Assembly (NCBI GenBank): GCA_040371205.1 | Contig: AP031382.1 | Location: 2,477,562 to 2,541,561 of the forward strand | Direction: 5' to 3' | DNA from: Rhodanobacter sp. | Lineage (GTDB): Bacteria > Pseudomonadota > Gammaproteobacteria > Xanthomonadales > Rhodanobacteraceae | Length of the DNA: 64,000 bases | Shown: positions 36,281-50,173 of the stretch, one piece after another | Layout: every line of letters begins with the position of its first letter | Position numbering within the stretch: position 1 is the stretch's first letter | Notes under the pieces: model-generated | Told to the model about the DNA's origin: nothing | Databases searched by the model: none | Seen by the model: only the letters and a program-made list of their open reading frames with translations | Program-made: the position numbers and the translations under genes

Positions 36281-37078
36281 ATGCCGCTTACGCTCCCTTC
36301 CATCGCCGCCATCGCGCTCTACCTGGGCGCGGCCGCCCTGCTCGGGGCGCCGCTGACCGGCTGCCCGCGCACGCCGCGACGCCTGGGTCTGGGCGCCGCC
36401 ACGCTGGCCGTGCTGCTGCACATCGCGGTGCTGCTGGGCGCGCATGGCGGGCGGTTGGACCTGCACTTCTTCGCCGCGCTGTCGCTGGTCGCCAGCGTGG
36501 TGGCGGCACTGACCCTGCTGGTGAACCTGTCGAAGCCAGTGGCCGGCCTGGGCGTAATCGTGTTCCCGCTAGCCGCGCTGTTGCTGGCGCTGGACGTGTT
36601 CCTGGCGCCGCCCACCACGCCGAATCCGCTGGACTGGCAGATCAGCCTGCACGTGGCGATCGCCCTGCTCGGCTACAGCGTGCTGTCGATTGCCGCCGTG
36701 CTGGCGGTGCTGCTGGCGATACAGGAGCGGGCGCTGCGCACGCACCGGCCGATCCGGCTGGTACGCGCGCTGCCGCCGCTGACGCAAACCGAGTCACTGC
36801 TGTTTCGCCTGATCGGCACCGGTTTCGCCCTGCTCACGCTTACGCTGGTAAGCGGCGCGCTGTTCATCCAGAACATCCGCGCCCAGCACCTGGTCCACAC
36901 CACCGTGCTCAGCGTGCTGGCGTGGCTGATCTTCGGCACCTTGCTGTGGGGTCGCTGGAAACACGGCTGGCGCGGACGCAGCGCGGTGAACCTGTGCCTG
37001 ATCGGCATGGCCGTGCTGCTGCTGGCCTTCTTCGGCAGCAAGGCGGTGCTGGAGTTGGTGCTGCACCGGAATGTGTAG
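36281..37078 (+). CDS. ypjD: YpjD-like inner-membrane protein (CcsA/cytochrome c assembly fold)
   Basis: 265 residues with eight predicted hydrophobic segments and the CcsA/HemX-like tail; conserved charged residues in LHVAIALLGYSVLSIAAVLAVLLAIQERALR and SGALFIQNIRAQHL. A homologue of E. coli YpjD (also CcsA/cytochrome C assembly superfamily) usually lies divergent to ffh; here it is separated from ffh by the sdpRI-hydrolase block. Function of YpjD uncertain. The gene starts with ATG at 36281. Confidence 0.82.
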   Translation: MPLTLPSIAAIALYLGAAALLGAPLTGCPRTPRRLGLGAATLAVLLHIAVLLGAHGGRLDLHFFAALSLVASVVAALTLLVNLSKPVAGLGVIVFPLAALLLALDVFLAPPTTPNPLDWQISLHVAIALLGYSVLSIAAVLAVLLAIQERALRTHRPIRLVRALPPLTQTESLLFRLIGTGFALLTLTLVSGALFIQNIRAQHLVHTTVLSVLAWLIFGTLLWGRWKHGWRGRSAVNLCLIGMAVLLLAFFGSKAVLELVLHRNV

Positions 37079-37321
37079 GTGCGATTCATCCGGAATCGCG
37101 GCTCGGCACCGTGATATGGCAAGCTTCAGATAGCTGTTTTGCCCGAGCGCCAACTGCGCGCCATTCATGGCCGCACTCTTCGGAACAGCCGGCACGATCA
37201 AGCAATCGCATTGCTTGCTTTGGGCAACCGCCACGGCAGCGTGACCCATCTCGCCTCGCCCTCGCCATGTCCCTACAGCAAATTCAGGTGCGTGTTCTGC
37301 ACAACCACGCAGCGGTATCGC

Positions 37322-38786
<1,465 letters not shown>

Positions 38787-38806
38787 GACTATTTACTCCG
38801 GCTGTA

Positions 38807-39121
38807 TCAGGCGTTGATGCCCGTGATCTCGACTTCGGTGAAGTGCTGGCGGTGGCCCTGCTGCTTCTTGTAGTGCTTGCGGCGGCGGAACTTGATGATG
38901 CGCACCTTGTCGGCGCGGCCGTGCTTGCGCACGGTGGCGGACACGGTGGCACCCGCCACGACCGGCGCACCGACGGTGATCGACTCGCCCTCGCCGACCA
39001 GCAGCACCTGGTCGAACTTCACGGCGGCGCCTTCTTCGGCGTCCAGCAGTTCCACGCGCAGGACGTCGCCCTGCTGCACGCGGTACTGCTTGCCGCCGGT
39101 CTTGATGACTGCGTAACTCAT
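38807..39121 (-). CDS. rplU: 50S ribosomal protein L21
   Basis: 104 residues, normal for L21. [34 protein letters not shown] and [13 protein letters not shown] identify it. First gene of the cluster. The 191-nt gap to uvrA on the other strand must hold promoters for both; a TATAGT sequence near 39280 could be a -10 for uvrA. Confidence 0.98.
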   Translation of the reverse strand: MSYAVIKTGGKQYRVQQGDVLRVELLDAEEGAAVKFDQVLLVGEGESITVGAPVVAGATVSATVRKHGRADKVRIIKFRRRKHYKKQQGHRQHFTEVEITGINA

Positions 39122-39312
39122 GGGAATGGCCCTTCTGTCGTTATTCTCTTGGGTTCCGTCACGGCCTTTCGGGCCGGACGAACCGCGGATTGTAGCCAGC
39201 CATCAGCACGTTGGTCAATTCCTGACCAACCTCCTGAAACTCGCACCTACGCAGGCAATAACTAACCTGCACGGTTTGGTATAGTCCACTTTTTCCCCTC
39301 GCGACCCCACGC

Positions 39313-42242
<2,930 letters not shown>

Positions 42243-42246
<4 letters not shown>

Positions 42247-42740
42247 GCACGACCGACCCCGCATCCCCCAAGCCCGCGCGCCGCGGCAAGAAGACCGAAC
42301 CCGCAGCCGCTGCGCCGGCCATCGCCGAAGCGGCGCAGGCCGCGCCGCAACCGCTGTTCACCGCGGACATCGCCGCGCGCTGGCGCGACCTCGACGCCTT
42401 CAACCACGTCAACAATTCCAACTACCTCACCTACCTCGAAGAGGCCCGCCTGCAGTGGCTGAGCCACGTGCCCGGCCCGTGGTTCAGCGAGCACGCGATG
42501 CCGGTGATGGCCGCCGTGCAGCTCAACTACCGCCGCCCCATCGAATGGCCGGCGCAGCTGCACGTGGAACTCTTCTGCGAGCGCATCGGCAACAGCTCGA
42601 TGACCATCGCCCACCGCATCGTCGACGCGCGCGACGGCGACATCCTCTTCTGCGACGGCCACGTGGTGATGGTGTGGATGGACCCGGCCAGCGGCAAGCC
42701 GGTGCCGCTGCCGGAGGCGATCCGGGCAGCGGCAACCTGA
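42243..42740 (+). CDS. Hotdog-fold acyl-CoA thioesterase
   Basis: 165 residues. The 4HBT-type motif [28 protein letters not shown] (catalytic Asp-like D near 52), and [34 protein letters not shown] match the YbgC/FadM branch of thioesterases. The first 40 residues are a Lys/Pro/Ala-rich extension ([19 protein letters not shown]) not needed for the fold. ATG overlaps uvrA by 4 nt; the substrate is unknown. Confidence 0.88.
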
Positions 42741-42741
42741 G

Positions 42742-45000
42742 TCACTTCACCAGGATCTCGTCCGCGAACAGCCAGGTGTTCCCCGCACCATCCGGGAAGG
42801 TAGCAGGCACCGTGGCATAGCGGCTCGCGGCAACCCGGATGTAGCGCGTTTCCAGCGGCTTGCCTGCATCGAACGCCACATGGAATACCCGTGCGCGCGG
42901 ATCCAGCAGGTCGGCCCTGGGCTGCTGCGCATCGACCGTGGTCCAGTGCGTCCCGTCGCCGGAAACCTGGAAAGTCACCGTGCGCGGCGGCAGGATGCGC
43001 GAGCCGGTGTCCTGCATGAAATCCACCGCAATCGCGTGGATCGCGGTGGTTTTCTGCAGGTCGATGGTGGCGTCGATGTCGTGGTCGTTCCAGCCCGACC
43101 ATTGGCCGTCGTGGAAGTCGTCGCCGCCCAGCACGCCGTCGGTCAGCGCGGTGGCGGGCGCGTACTTCGGCGACACCGGATGGACGAGGCTCAGCGGCTT
43201 GCCGGTGGCGAGGCTGTCCACCAGCGTGAAGCGGGTCGGCTCGTCGTAGCGCAGCCCCTTGCGATAGGGCACCACCTGCAGCGTTCCGGCGTGGCGCAAG
43301 GTCACCGTATCGGTGAACGATGGCGAGCTGGCCGCGGGCATGCCGCCACCCAGCCCGCCCGTGGTCAGCGTGTAGTGGTTCACCACATCGTCGAAACCGC
43401 GTTGCGCGTGCAGCTGCCAGCCGCCGTCTTTGTCCGCGGTGATCGTGTACTGCACCACCGCGCGATCCTCCGGCCCGTAGGCCACGTGCCAGGCATCCAG
43501 CCGTGGATATTGCGCCTGCAGGCGCTGCTGGAAATCCGCCCACGCCACCTCGTCGTGCGCGTCGCCGCGCCACAGGTTTTCCGCGAAGGCCAGCACGCGC
43601 GGGTACAGCTTGGATTCGGCGTTGTACGGGTTCGCACGCTCGCTCCACAGCGGCGCCTCGCCGCCCAGCAATTGCGCGCGGTGCGCCGCGAACACGGCGG
43701 CGTCCGTCTTCGCGTCATCCGGGCTGCTGTCGTTGGCGATGTCGGTCTGGAACACGTCCTTGACGGTGAGCGAGTCCAGCGCGCGGTCGATGTAGAACGG
43801 CCCGGCGACCACCACGCGATTGCCGTTCGCCAGCGCCTTGGCCTGCTCGTCCGCGCCGCGCCAGGCTTCGATGACGGCCTGCGTGTCGGCGCCGCCTTCG
43901 AGGATCTCGTCCCAGCCGACCAGGGTCTTGCCCTTGCTTTCGAGGTAACGCTGGATGCGCTTGATGAAGTAGCTCTGCAGGCCGTCCTCGTCCTTCAAGC
44001 CCAGCTTGTGCATCAAGGCCTGGCAGGACGCGCAGTCGTGCCAGGCGACCTTGGGCGTCTCGTCGCCGCCGATGTGCACGTACTTCGACGGGAACAGCGG
44101 CAGCACCTCGTCCAGCACGTTCTCCAGGAAGGTGAAGGTGCCCTCGTCGCCCACGCAGTCGATGTTCTTGTGCACGCCCCAGGCGGTGGTCACGGCCACC
44201 TGTTTCTTGTCGCACGACAGCTCGGGATAGGCCGCGATCGCCGCCACGCTGTGCCCCGGCATCTCGATCTCGGGGATCACGGTGATGTTGCGCTGGCGCG
44301 CATAGTCCACCACTTCGCGGATCTGCGCCTGCGTGTAGAAGCCGCCGTAGCGCGTGCCGTCCGCCTCGGTGCGCCAGGCGCCGACGCTGGTGAGCTTCGG
44401 ATAGCGCTTGATCTGGATGCGCCAGCCCTGGTCGTCGGTGAGGTGCCAGTGGAAGGTGTTGATCTTGTAGTAGCTGAGCAGGTCGAGCTGCTTCTCGACG
44501 AAACTCACCGGATAGAAATGCCGGCTGACGTCCAGCATCACGCCGCGCCACGGATAGGCCGGCGCGTCCTCGATGCGCACCGCGGGAATGTCCACGCGCG
44601 CCGATTTCTCCAGTGGCAACAGCTGGCGCAGCGTCTGCACGCCCCAGAACAGGCCCTTCTCGGTGGAAGCGCTGATCGTGACGCCGGATGGCGTCACCGC
44701 GAGGCGATAGGCCTCCTCACCTCGCACCATGGGGTCGAGCTTCAGCACGATGGCGTGCGCGCCCTTGCCTTCGCGCACCCGCACGCCGGTCTGCGCCTGG
44801 ATGGCCTCGCGCAGGAAACCGGCGATCTGCCGGCCGCGTGCGTCGTCGGGCGCCGTCACGCGCGTCTGCGCGTCGAGCCGGTAGTAACCCGGCTCCTCGG
44901 CGAGATGCCGCGGCTCGGGAACGATGGACACCGCCGCCGCAGCAGCACCGGAAATCAAAAGGCACAGGCCAAACATGCAGGCCGCCAACGGTCGAGACAT
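42742..45000 (-). CDS. Beta-N-acetylhexosaminidase, glycoside hydrolase family 20
   Basis: 752 residues. Signal peptide (SRPLAACMFGLCLLISGAAAAA), GH20 N-terminal domain (30-150), GH20 catalytic barrel with HWHLTDDQGWRI near 195 and the catalytic Asp-Glu in HIGGDETPK near 310, then EAPLWSERANPYNAESKLYPRVLAFAENLWRG. A C-terminal F5/8-type carbohydrate-binding module (about 610-750) follows: SGWNDHDIDATIDLQKTTAIH. Chitin or peptidoglycan amino-sugar hydrolysis in the periplasm or outside. Start chosen at 45000; an ATG at 45009 in frame is an alternative. The 226-nt divergent gap to the next gene has an AT-rich spot near 45075. Confidence 0.92.
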   Translation of the reverse strand: MSRPLAACMFGLCLLISGAAAAAVSIVPEPRHLAEEPGYYRLDAQTRVTAPDDARGRQIAGFLREAIQAQTGVRVREGKGAHAIVLKLDPMVRGEEAYRLAVTPSGVTISASTEKGLFWGVQTLRQLLPLEKSARVDIPAVRIEDAPAYPWRGVMLDVSRHFYPVSFVEKQLDLLSYYKINTFHWHLTDDQGWRIQIKRYPKLTSVGAWRTEADGTRYGGFYTQAQIREVVDYARQRNITVIPEIEMPGHSVAAIAAYPELSCDKKQVAVTTAWGVHKNIDCVGDEGTFTFLENVLDEVLPLFPSKYVHIGGDETPKVAWHDCASCQALMHKLGLKDEDGLQSYFIKRIQRYLESKGKTLVGWDEILEGGADTQAVIEAWRGADEQAKALANGNRVVVAGPFYIDRALDSLTVKDVFQTDIANDSSPDDAKTDAAVFAAHRAQLLGGEAPLWSERANPYNAESKLYPRVLAFAENLWRGDAHDEVAWADFQQRLQAQYPRLDAWHVAYGPEDRAVVQYTITADKDGGWQLHAQRGFDDVVNHYTLTTGGLGGGMPAASSPSFTDTVTLRHAGTLQVVPYRKGLRYDEPTRFTLVDSLATGKPLSLVHPVSPKYAPATALTDGVLGGDDFHDGQWSGWNDHDIDATIDLQKTTAIHAIAVDFMQDTGSRILPPRTVTFQVSGDGTHWTTVDAQQPRADLLDPRARVFHVAFDAGKPLETRYIRVAASRYATVPATFPDGAGNTWLFADEILVK

Positions 45001-45226
45001 TCGTGGCATTCCAAATGGAGTCGGGGGACGGGGCGCGGCGCCGGAAACCGCAGGCAACGCGCGGCGCGATACGAAAAGTAATACATAATCACGCACCGTG
45101 CGACGCCCATGCGCAACGGGCAGCCGGCGGCGACCGCCCCTGAACCGCCGCCAGCGGCGCCCGCCCTTCCCGGCGGGACAAGCGCCTCGCGCAGTTAAGA
45201 TCGAACGGCCCATCAGGAGCTGCCTC

Positions 45227-46696
45227 ATGAAACCGTGTGCCCTGCCCACCCTCGTGCTGGCCTGTGCCGCCAGCCTCGCCGCCGCCCCGGCCGCCAGCGC
45301 GATGCCCGCCACTCCCGGCGCCGACATCACCCTGTACCGCAGCGACAGCGCCGCGCTGTTCGCAAGCGGCAACGACGGCAACATCCAGGACGGCTACGCG
45401 GTGGTCCGCGAACGGCGTGCGCTCACGCTGCAACCGGGCGTGCAGGACATCACCCTCGGCAACCTGCCCGCACTGCTCGATCCGGAAGCGCTCTCGCTCG
45501 ACTTTCCCGACGGCCGCACACAGGTGATTTCGCAACGCCTGCTGCTGGGCCAGGGCGGCAGCGCGGCGCTCGCCGGCCTGGTCGGTCGCGAGGTCACCGT
45601 GCTGGGCGACACCGGCCAGCCGCTGGTCGCCGGCACGTTGCTGCGCGCCGACGGTGACGGATTGACGATACGGAACCCGGCCGGCACCAGCTGGATTCAC
45701 CAGTACGCCGGCATACGCGTCAGCGGCGACGGCTTTCCCGCCGGTTCCAGCCTACAGCTGCGCGTGGATGCCGCGCGCGGAGGCGACAGCGAAGCCGTGC
45801 TCAGCTATCCCACCGCGGGGCTCGGCTGGCACGCCGCCTATGTGGCTACGTTGCAGCCAGGCGAGGCCTGCCGCATGCAGTTCGAATCGCGCGCCAGCAT
45901 CGCCAACCGCAGCGGGCGCGACTGGAACGACGCGCAGCTCACCCTGATCGCCGGCGAGCCGCATTTCGCCAAACCTGCCGCGCCGCGCCCGATGATGATG
46001 AAGGCCGCCGGCCCGTCGTTCTCCGCGGCGCAACTGCCGCAGCAGGAGCAGCTCGACAACTACCGTAGCTACCGCCTGCCCGCGCCGGTGAACCTGCCCG
46101 ACGGCAGCGTGAGCCAAGTGCCGCTGTACGCCACGCGCGTCGTGGCGTGCGAACGCGACAACCTGGTCGAGAACGGCGGCACATGGCAGCCGCCGCAGCC
46201 CATGCTCGGCGAAGGCTTCGACAACGGCAGCGCCGGCCAGGTCACCAGCACGCTGCGTTTCACCGCCTTCGACAGCCTGCCTGCCGGCTACCTGCGCGTG
46301 CTCGCGCTGGATAGCCGCGGCGTGCCGCAATTCATCGGCGAAGGCCGCATCGAAGACACGCCCAAGGGCAGCGCCGCCAGCATCGCGCTGGGCAGCGCGT
46401 TCGACCTGCGCGCCACGCGCGAGCGCACGGCCCTCCACGTGGATCAGGCCGGCCGCACGCTGGACGAGGCGTTTCGCATCACGCTGACCAACGCCGGCAA
46501 CAGCGCACGTACCGTCACCGTGCGCGAACACCCCAACCGCTGGCGCGAATGGAAGCTGGCCTCGTCGAGCATCGCACCGGCCCGGCAGACTGCCGACACG
46601 CTGGAATTCCGCGTGCAGGTGCCCGCCGGCGGCAAGGCCGTGCTGAACTATGCCGTGCGCTACAGTTGGACGGCGGATCAGCATCCGCAGCCGTAA
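45227..46696 (+). CDS. DUF4139 domain protein with signal peptide
   Basis: 489 residues. N-terminal signal peptide (MKPCALPTLVLACAASLAAAPAASA) with AGGAG Shine-Dalgarno eight bases before the ATG. Middle region has ITLYRSDSAALFASG, GLGWHAAYVATL, and the DUF4139 core EACRMQFESRASIANRSGRDWNDAQLTLIAGE; the C-terminal end EYTLTNAGN-like RITLTNAGNSARTVTVREHPN repeats a beta-sandwich. Family function unknown; often exported and paired with carbohydrate or envelope genes. A start 43 codons upstream is not used because no ribosome site precedes it. Confidence 0.85.
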   Translation: MKPCALPTLVLACAASLAAAPAASAMPATPGADITLYRSDSAALFASGNDGNIQDGYAVVRERRALTLQPGVQDITLGNLPALLDPEALSLDFPDGRTQVISQRLLLGQGGSAALAGLVGREVTVLGDTGQPLVAGTLLRADGDGLTIRNPAGTSWIHQYAGIRVSGDGFPAGSSLQLRVDAARGGDSEAVLSYPTAGLGWHAAYVATLQPGEACRMQFESRASIANRSGRDWNDAQLTLIAGEPHFAKPAAPRPMMMKAAGPSFSAAQLPQQEQLDNYRSYRLPAPVNLPDGSVSQVPLYATRVVACERDNLVENGGTWQPPQPMLGEGFDNGSAGQVTSTLRFTAFDSLPAGYLRVLALDSRGVPQFIGEGRIEDTPKGSAASIALGSAFDLRATRERTALHVDQAGRTLDEAFRITLTNAGNSARTVTVREHPNRWREWKLASSSIAPARQTADTLEFRVQVPAGGKAVLNYAVRYSWTADQHPQP

Positions 46697-46709
46697 CCGG
46701 AGCCGCTCC

Positions 46710-47465
46710 ATGATCGAAATCATCCGCCACGAAGCCGTCGCCGAGATCCGCCTCGCGCGCCCGCCGGTCAATGCGCTGAATCTCGAGATGCTGCAGTCGC
46801 TGCATGCCGCGCTGGACGAATGCGTCCGCAGCGATGCGCGCGGCATCGTGCTGTCCGGCGTGCCGGGCATGTTCTCCGCCGGGGTGGACGTGCCGGCCCT
46901 GCTGCAAGCGGATCGCGGCGGCGTACTGGCGTTCTGGCGCGAGTTCTTCGCCACCGCAGCCGCGCTGGCCTGCTCGCCGGTGCCGGTGGTCGCCGCCATC
47001 ACCGGCCACAGCCCGGCCGGCGGCGCGGTGCTGGCCTTGATGTGCGACTACCGCGTGATGGCGCAGGGCCCCTACAAGATCGGCCTCAACGAGGTGCAGG
47101 TGGGCCTGTCCGTGCCCGACTGCATCCAGCTCGCGCTGCGCCGCGTGGTGGGCGCCTACCGCGCCGAACGCCTGCTGGTGGCCGGCGCGATGATCGACGC
47201 GCAGCATGCGCTGGCCAGCGGCTTCATGGACGAGATCACCGGCATCGACCAGGTGGTCACGCGCGCGCTGCACTGGATGCACGAGCTGCTCGCCCTGCCC
47301 CAGCACGCCATGCTCGCCACCCGTCGCGTGGCCCGCGCCGACCTGATCGCCGCCTACGCCGACGTGGATGCGCTGCCTGTCGCCGATTTCGTCGAGGGCT
47401 TCTATCACCCGCAGACCCAGGCCACGCTGCAAGCACTGGTGGCCCGGCTCAAGGGCAAGGGCTGA
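46710..47465 (+). CDS. Enoyl-CoA hydratase/isomerase family protein
   Basis: 251 residues of the crotonase fold. Oxyanion-hole segments: GIVLSGVPGMFSAGVDVPAL near 47-65 and VAAITGHSPAGGAVLALMCDYRV near 92-114. The usual catalytic Glu pair region shows LNEVQVGLSVPD. Its ATG follows the DUF4139 gene by 13 nt with GGAG spacing 8, so they may be co-transcribed. Substrate unknown. Confidence 0.9.
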   Translation: MIEIIRHEAVAEIRLARPPVNALNLEMLQSLHAALDECVRSDARGIVLSGVPGMFSAGVDVPALLQADRGGVLAFWREFFATAAALACSPVPVVAAITGHSPAGGAVLALMCDYRVMAQGPYKIGLNEVQVGLSVPDCIQLALRRVVGAYRAERLLVAGAMIDAQHALASGFMDEITGIDQVVTRALHWMHELLALPQHAMLATRRVARADLIAAYADVDALPVADFVEGFYHPQTQATLQALVARLKGKG

Positions 47466-47570
47466 GTCGCCGCGAAGGCGGGGCCCTGCGCAGGTCTGTA
47501 CGCCCGTCATGCGGCCCGCTGCGACGGCCGGCACACGAATTGCTCTTGACGGCGTGAGGCAGAGAAAGCA

Positions 47571-47600
47571 AAAGGCCCGGCGGATTCCCGCCGGGCCTTT
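47571..47600. terminator. Bidirectional terminator
   Basis: A 13-bp perfect stem (AAAGGCCCGGCGG and its complement) with a 4-nt loop and A-run/T-run flanks. It separates the plus-strand DUF4139/enoyl-CoA hydratase pair from the minus-strand aminotransferase (stop at 47621), ending both. Confidence 0.88.
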
Positions 47601-47620
47601 CATTTGAAGCGTCGCCAGGG

Positions 47621-49021
47621 TCAGCCCTTCTTGGCCTTGGTCAGCAACTGATCCAGCAGCGAGATCGCCAGGTCGATCTCCTCGTGGGTGATGTCCAGCG
47701 ACGGCGCGAAGGTAATCACGTTCTTGTACCAGCCGCCCACGTCGAGCACGAGGCCGATCTTCTTGCCGTTGTGCTCCAGGTCGCCGGCCAGGCCGATGTC
47801 GACCATCTTGTCGAGCAGCGCCTTGTTCGGCGTGAAACCGTCGTCGGTGCAGATCTCGGCGCGCAGCGCGAGGCCGAGGCCGTCGACGTCGCCGATTTCC
47901 TTATGCTTCTTCTGCAGCCCGCGCAGGCCTTCGAGGAAGTGCGCACCCTTCTTCGGCACGGTGGTCTCGTAGTCCAGCTCGTAGCCCATCCGGATCACTT
48001 CCAGACCCAGCGAGGTGCCCAACGGGTTGGAGTTGAAGGTGGAGTGCGTGGAGCCCGGCGGGAAGATCGTCGGGTTGATCAGCTCCTCGCGCGCCCACAG
48101 GCCCGACAGCGGATTGAGGCCGTTGGTCAGCGCCTTGCCGAACACCACGATGTCCGGCGTCACGCCGAAGTTCTCGATCGACCACAGCTTGCCGGTGCGC
48201 CAGAAGCCCATCTGGATCTCGTCGGACACCATCAGGATACCGTACTGGTCCAGCACCTTCTTCAGGCCCTTGAAGAAGCCCATCGGCGGGACGACGTAGC
48301 CGCCGGTGCCCTGGATCGGCTCGACGTAGAACGCGGCGTATTCGCACTGATTGGTCTTGGGGTCCCACACGCCGTTGTATTCGGTCTCGAACAGGCGCTC
48401 GAACTGGCGCACGCAGCTGTCGGAATACTCTTCCGGCGTCATGCCCTTGGGGCGGCGGAACGGATACGGGAACGGCAGGAACATCGCGCGCTCGCCAAAG
48501 TGGCCGAAGCGGCGGCGGTAGCGGTAGCTGGAGGTGATCGACGAGGCACCCAGCGTGCGGCCGTGGTAGCCGCCCTCGAAGGCGAACATCAGGCTCTTGC
48601 CGTTCTTGAAGTTGCGCACCAGCTTGAGCGAATCCTCGATCGCCTGCGCGCCGCCCACGTTGAAGTGCACGCGGCCGTCGAGGCCGAACTTCTGCTTGGC
48701 GTCCAGCGCGATGGTCTTGGCCAGCTCGATGCGGGTCTGGTGCAGGTACTGGCTGGCCACCTGCGGCAGCACGTCGATCTGCTTCTTCAGCGCGTCGTTG
48801 AGGCGCTTGTTGCCGTAGCCGAAGTTGACCGCCGAGTACCACATCTGCAGGTCGAGGAACGGCGTGCCGGCCGTGTCGTACATGTAGCTGCCTTCGCCGT
48901 GGCGGAAGATCTTCGGCGGATCCACATAGTGCACGGTGTCGCCGAAGGAGCTGTATTTGGCTTCGTCGGCGAGCAGCTGCGCGTCGTCGATGAAACCGAC
49001 GGCGTTCTTGTCGATGTTCAT
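47621..49021 (-). CDS. Class III (PLP) aminotransferase
   Basis: 466 residues. PLP features: FEGGYHGRTLGASSIT, ILMVSDEIQMGFWRTG, and the PLP lysine in FGKALTNGLNP near residue 295. Overall the sequence is like omega-amino acid or lysine-6-aminotransferases rather than ArgD. The family has RYRRRFGHFGE and a large YNGVWDPKTNQCEYAAFYVEP segment. Substrate not determinable by eye. It follows a MtnX-like HAD phosphatase gene by 53 nt on the same strand, and the two are probably co-expressed. Confidence 0.88.
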   Translation of the reverse strand: MNIDKNAVGFIDDAQLLADEAKYSSFGDTVHYVDPPKIFRHGEGSYMYDTAGTPFLDLQMWYSAVNFGYGNKRLNDALKKQIDVLPQVASQYLHQTRIELAKTIALDAKQKFGLDGRVHFNVGGAQAIEDSLKLVRNFKNGKSLMFAFEGGYHGRTLGASSITSSYRYRRRFGHFGERAMFLPFPYPFRRPKGMTPEEYSDSCVRQFERLFETEYNGVWDPKTNQCEYAAFYVEPIQGTGGYVVPPMGFFKGLKKVLDQYGILMVSDEIQMGFWRTGKLWSIENFGVTPDIVVFGKALTNGLNPLSGLWAREELINPTIFPPGSTHSTFNSNPLGTSLGLEVIRMGYELDYETTVPKKGAHFLEGLRGLQKKHKEIGDVDGLGLALRAEICTDDGFTPNKALLDKMVDIGLAGDLEHNGKKIGLVLDVGGWYKNVITFAPSLDITHEEIDLAISLLDQLLTKAKKG

Positions 49022-49074
49022 GGTCGGATTCCGGGGAACGGTTTCGGGGGATGCAACGGACAGCAGGGCGGCGG

Positions 49075-49767
49075 TCAGGCCGCCGCCGCTTCGTGATAGC
49101 GCGCGTGGTGCACCAGGGTGCCGTCGAGCAGACGCGGCAGGAATTCGAGCGCGTCCTCGAAGCCGGTGATCGGCATGTACGGGATGCCGGCGGCGCGGCA
49201 GTGCTCGATCAGGCGGTGCTTGGCGAACACGAAGTCCACGCGGTCGGCCGCGCAGAAATCCGAGGCGCCGTCGCCGATCAGCAGGGTCTTCGCGCCGGTG
49301 GTGCGCGCTTGCGCCACGCAGGCGCATTTGCAGGTACCGCTGCGGCAGCCTTCGGCCTGGAACGGCGAGGTCAGCTGCCACTGCTTCGGCGGCGTGGCCG
49401 GCGCCAGGTGGTTGGCGGCCAGCGGCAGGTTGTCCAGGCCGTAGCGGCCGAGGATCTGGTGGATGGCGTAGTCGAGGCCGTCGCTGACGATGCGGATCGG
49501 CACGCCGAGTTCGCGCGCCTTGGCCACGAAGCCCGGGAAGGCATGGTCGATCCACAGCTCGCGCAGGTGTTCGTCCAGCTCGCTGCGGGTCATCTGCAGC
49601 AGTTCGACCTGGCCCGACATGCATTCGCGCGAGCCGATGCGGCCGGCGCGCCAGTCCTGCTCCAGCACTTCCCAGCCGGGACGGCCGAAACGGTCGAGCA
49701 ACGAGTCGATCACGTCCTCGACGGAGATGGTGCCGTCGAAATCACACAGGATGGTCCAGCCCGACAT
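49075..49767 (-). CDS. MtnX/SerB-like HAD-IB phosphatase
   Basis: 230 residues. HAD motif I LCDFDGTIS (D9, D11), middle IRIVSDGLDYAI, KTLLIGDGASDFCAA and VFAKHRL. A cysteine cluster GCRSGTCKCAC near 138-148, also seen in HKMTP phosphatase MtnX and related proteins, may be a metal or redox site. Small-molecule phosphatase of the MtnX-like HAD-IB class. Pairing with the aminotransferase suggests a shared pathway, for example phosphorylated amino-ketone metabolism; this is guesswork. Confidence 0.85.
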   Translation of the reverse strand: MSGWTILCDFDGTISVEDVIDSLLDRFGRPGWEVLEQDWRAGRIGSRECMSGQVELLQMTRSELDEHLRELWIDHAFPGFVAKARELGVPIRIVSDGLDYAIHQILGRYGLDNLPLAANHLAPATPPKQWQLTSPFQAEGCRSGTCKCACVAQARTTGAKTLLIGDGASDFCAADRVDFVFAKHRLIEHCRAAGIPYMPITGFEDALEFLPRLLDGTLVHHARYHEAAAA

Positions 49768-49846
49768 CGGGAATCCACGCCAGTCAACAATGGCAGGCAG
49801 GGTAGGCAGGCTGCCTTTCGGCCTCCTTTCCCGGGCCGGCGGCGGA

Positions 49847-50173
49847 TCAGCGGTCGTCGCGCGTCCAGATCGCGCCGCCCTCCTCGCGTACCGGGAAGCA
49901 CGCGATGGGCTCGTAGGCCGGCGGACAGGTCACCGCGCCGCTGCGCAGGTCGAAACGCGCGCCGTGGCGCGGGCATTCCACCTCGAATCCGTGCACTTCC
50001 CCGCCGGCAAGGTCGCCGCCGTCATGCGTGCAGACGTCCTCGACCGCGTACAGGTCGCCGTCGATGTTGTACACGGCGATCGGCGTGTCGCCGTCGAACA
50101 CCAGCCTGAACTCGCCCGGCAGCAGCTCGCTGCGCGTCCCCACCCTCACCCAGCCCTCGTCGGTCAGGCTCAT
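49847..50173 (-). CDS. Rieske-type ferredoxin
   Basis: 108 residues, all one Rieske fold. Cluster ligands: C48-T-H50 in EDVCTHDGG and C67-P-R-H70 in ECPRHGARFD. Probably a ferredoxin of the NirD/non-heme-iron oxygenase ferredoxin-subunit type; no oxygenase gene is next door. In related genomes this protein often sits near SUF genes, which are absent here. The ATG at 50173 overlaps the upstream GNAT stop by 4 nt. Confidence 0.9.
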   Translation of the reverse strand: MSLTDEGWVRVGTRSELLPGEFRLVFDGDTPIAVYNIDGDLYAVEDVCTHDGGDLAGGEVHGFEVECPRHGARFDLRSGAVTCPPAYEPIACFPVREEGGAIWTRDDR

